Origin: a virus
Virus record (IMG/VR): IMGVR_UViG_3300005538_000007
Coordinates: 1-35,949 of that record
Length of the DNA: 35,949 nucleotides
Direction: 5' to 3' (one strand)
Part shown: one piece after another, positions 35,827 to 35,949 of the stretch
How the letters are laid out: every line of letters begins with the position of its first letter
Numbering within the stretch: position 1 is the stretch's first letter
Notes under the pieces: model-generated
Seen by the model: the letters and a program-made list of their open reading frames with translations, nothing else
Databases searched by the model: none
Told to the model about the DNA's origin: nothing
Made by a program: the position numbers and the translations under genes

Positions 35827-35949
35827 ATGACCGCCGCCATCCTTCGCGCGGGATACGAATGGTCGCGGTCGGGGTCGCGGTCGGGGTCGCAGTCGGGGCC
35901 GGGGTCGCGGTCGTGGTCGTGGTCGCGGTCGGGGTCGCGGTCGGGGTCG
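35827..35949 (+). CDS. Ser-Arg repeat protein, continuing across the circle junction
   Basis: The ATG lies five bases after AGGAG and two bases after the previous stop. It encodes MTAAILRAGYEW followed by alternating Ser/Arg/Gly units (SRSGSRSGSQSGPGSRSWSW). Read across the junction, the frame ends QSD at 48-50, giving 44 residues; the window cuts it after 41 codons. Similar phages carry low-complexity repeat genes at this position, often with Gly/Tyr/Asp/Ser repeats. Six-base repeat units keep the frame when units are gained or lost. Function unknown. Confidence 0.6.
   Translation, partial: MTAAILRAGYEWSRSGSRSGSQSGPGSRSWSWSRSGSRSGS
35861..35949. repeat. GGTCGN hexanucleotide repeat array
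   Basis: A run of six-base units GGTCG followed by C, G or T, with a few variants (AGTCGG, GGCCGG). It often groups as 12-base GGTCGCGGTCGG. Joined to positions 1-43 it covers about 94 bp. All three forward frames stay open: Ser-Arg/Ser-Gly, Arg-Gly and Val-Ala/Val-Gly repeats. Array length may vary between phage copies and complicate assembly, which could be why the sequence was broken here. Confidence 0.85.

Noticed and set aside
35861-35949. CRISPR array or tandem iteron origin at the ends
   Set aside because: The units are six bases with no spacers, too short for CRISPR, and they form an in-frame coding repeat behind a good ribosome site.

Overview
The window looks like one complete temperate phage genome in circular form. 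The first 38 bases (1-38) are identical to the last 38 (35912-35949), as expected when a circular molecule is written linearly with its overlap left in; the closed molecule would be 35,911 bp. It is very GC-rich with almost no non-coding space. There is a portal, major capsid protein and several ejection-type proteins, but no tape measure, tail tube or tail sheath gene, which points to a short-tailed (podovirus-like) virion. A 3'-half tRNA-Leu(GAG) sequence beside a tyrosine integrase marks the attachment site. Several lipoproteins with signal peptides suggest a Gram-negative host. A myxobacterium-like or other high-GC proteobacterial relative fits the style, but the host cannot be fixed from the sequence.

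Layout. (1) 64-1448: end of the early operon, with a DUF1376 replication-type protein and two small genes. (2) 1449-1722: a spacer with a perfect 22-bp inverted repeat and a hairpin just before the packaging genes. (3) 1723-9961: packaging and head genes, in order DUF5681 small-terminase candidate, GNAT-like protein, large terminase, portal, scaffold candidate, major capsid protein and decoration-type genes, closed by a strong intrinsic terminator (9967-10027). (4) 10037-19504: adaptor, large tail protein, an S74 self-cleaving protein and ejection proteins. (5) 19580-21061: fibre-type genes behind their own promoter and leader hairpin. (6) 21061-25165: lysis region with small membrane proteins, a holin-like gene whose 3' end is overlain by an antisense HNH homing endonuclease, a lipoprotein joined to a protease-like domain, a double zinc-knuckle protein and an M15 endolysin. 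(7) 25225-27357: a RuvC-like resolvase and a group of small, partly minus-strand accessory genes including two lipoproteins. (8) 27523-30126: attP, integrase-arm-like repeats, integrase, a small co-transcribed gene, two regulatory-region genes and promoters carrying a shared operator motif. (9) 30156 to the end and across the junction: a tightly overlapping early operon of small zinc-binding proteins, a GIY-YIG nuclease, an ssDNA-binding candidate, a RecE-like exonuclease and a hexanucleotide-repeat gene.

How it fits together (inference). An HTH protein (29498-30046) is the best candidate to bind the TGTGAAGACA-type operators that overlap the leftward integrase promoter and the rightward early promoter, setting lysis against lysogeny. 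The early operon runs across the circle junction into the DUF1376 gene. It supplies recombination and nuclease functions but no polymerase or replicative helicase, so replication probably relies on host enzymes. The late operon builds a podovirus-like particle and ends in lysis. The minus-strand lipoprotein genes near attP are candidate lysogenic-conversion genes.
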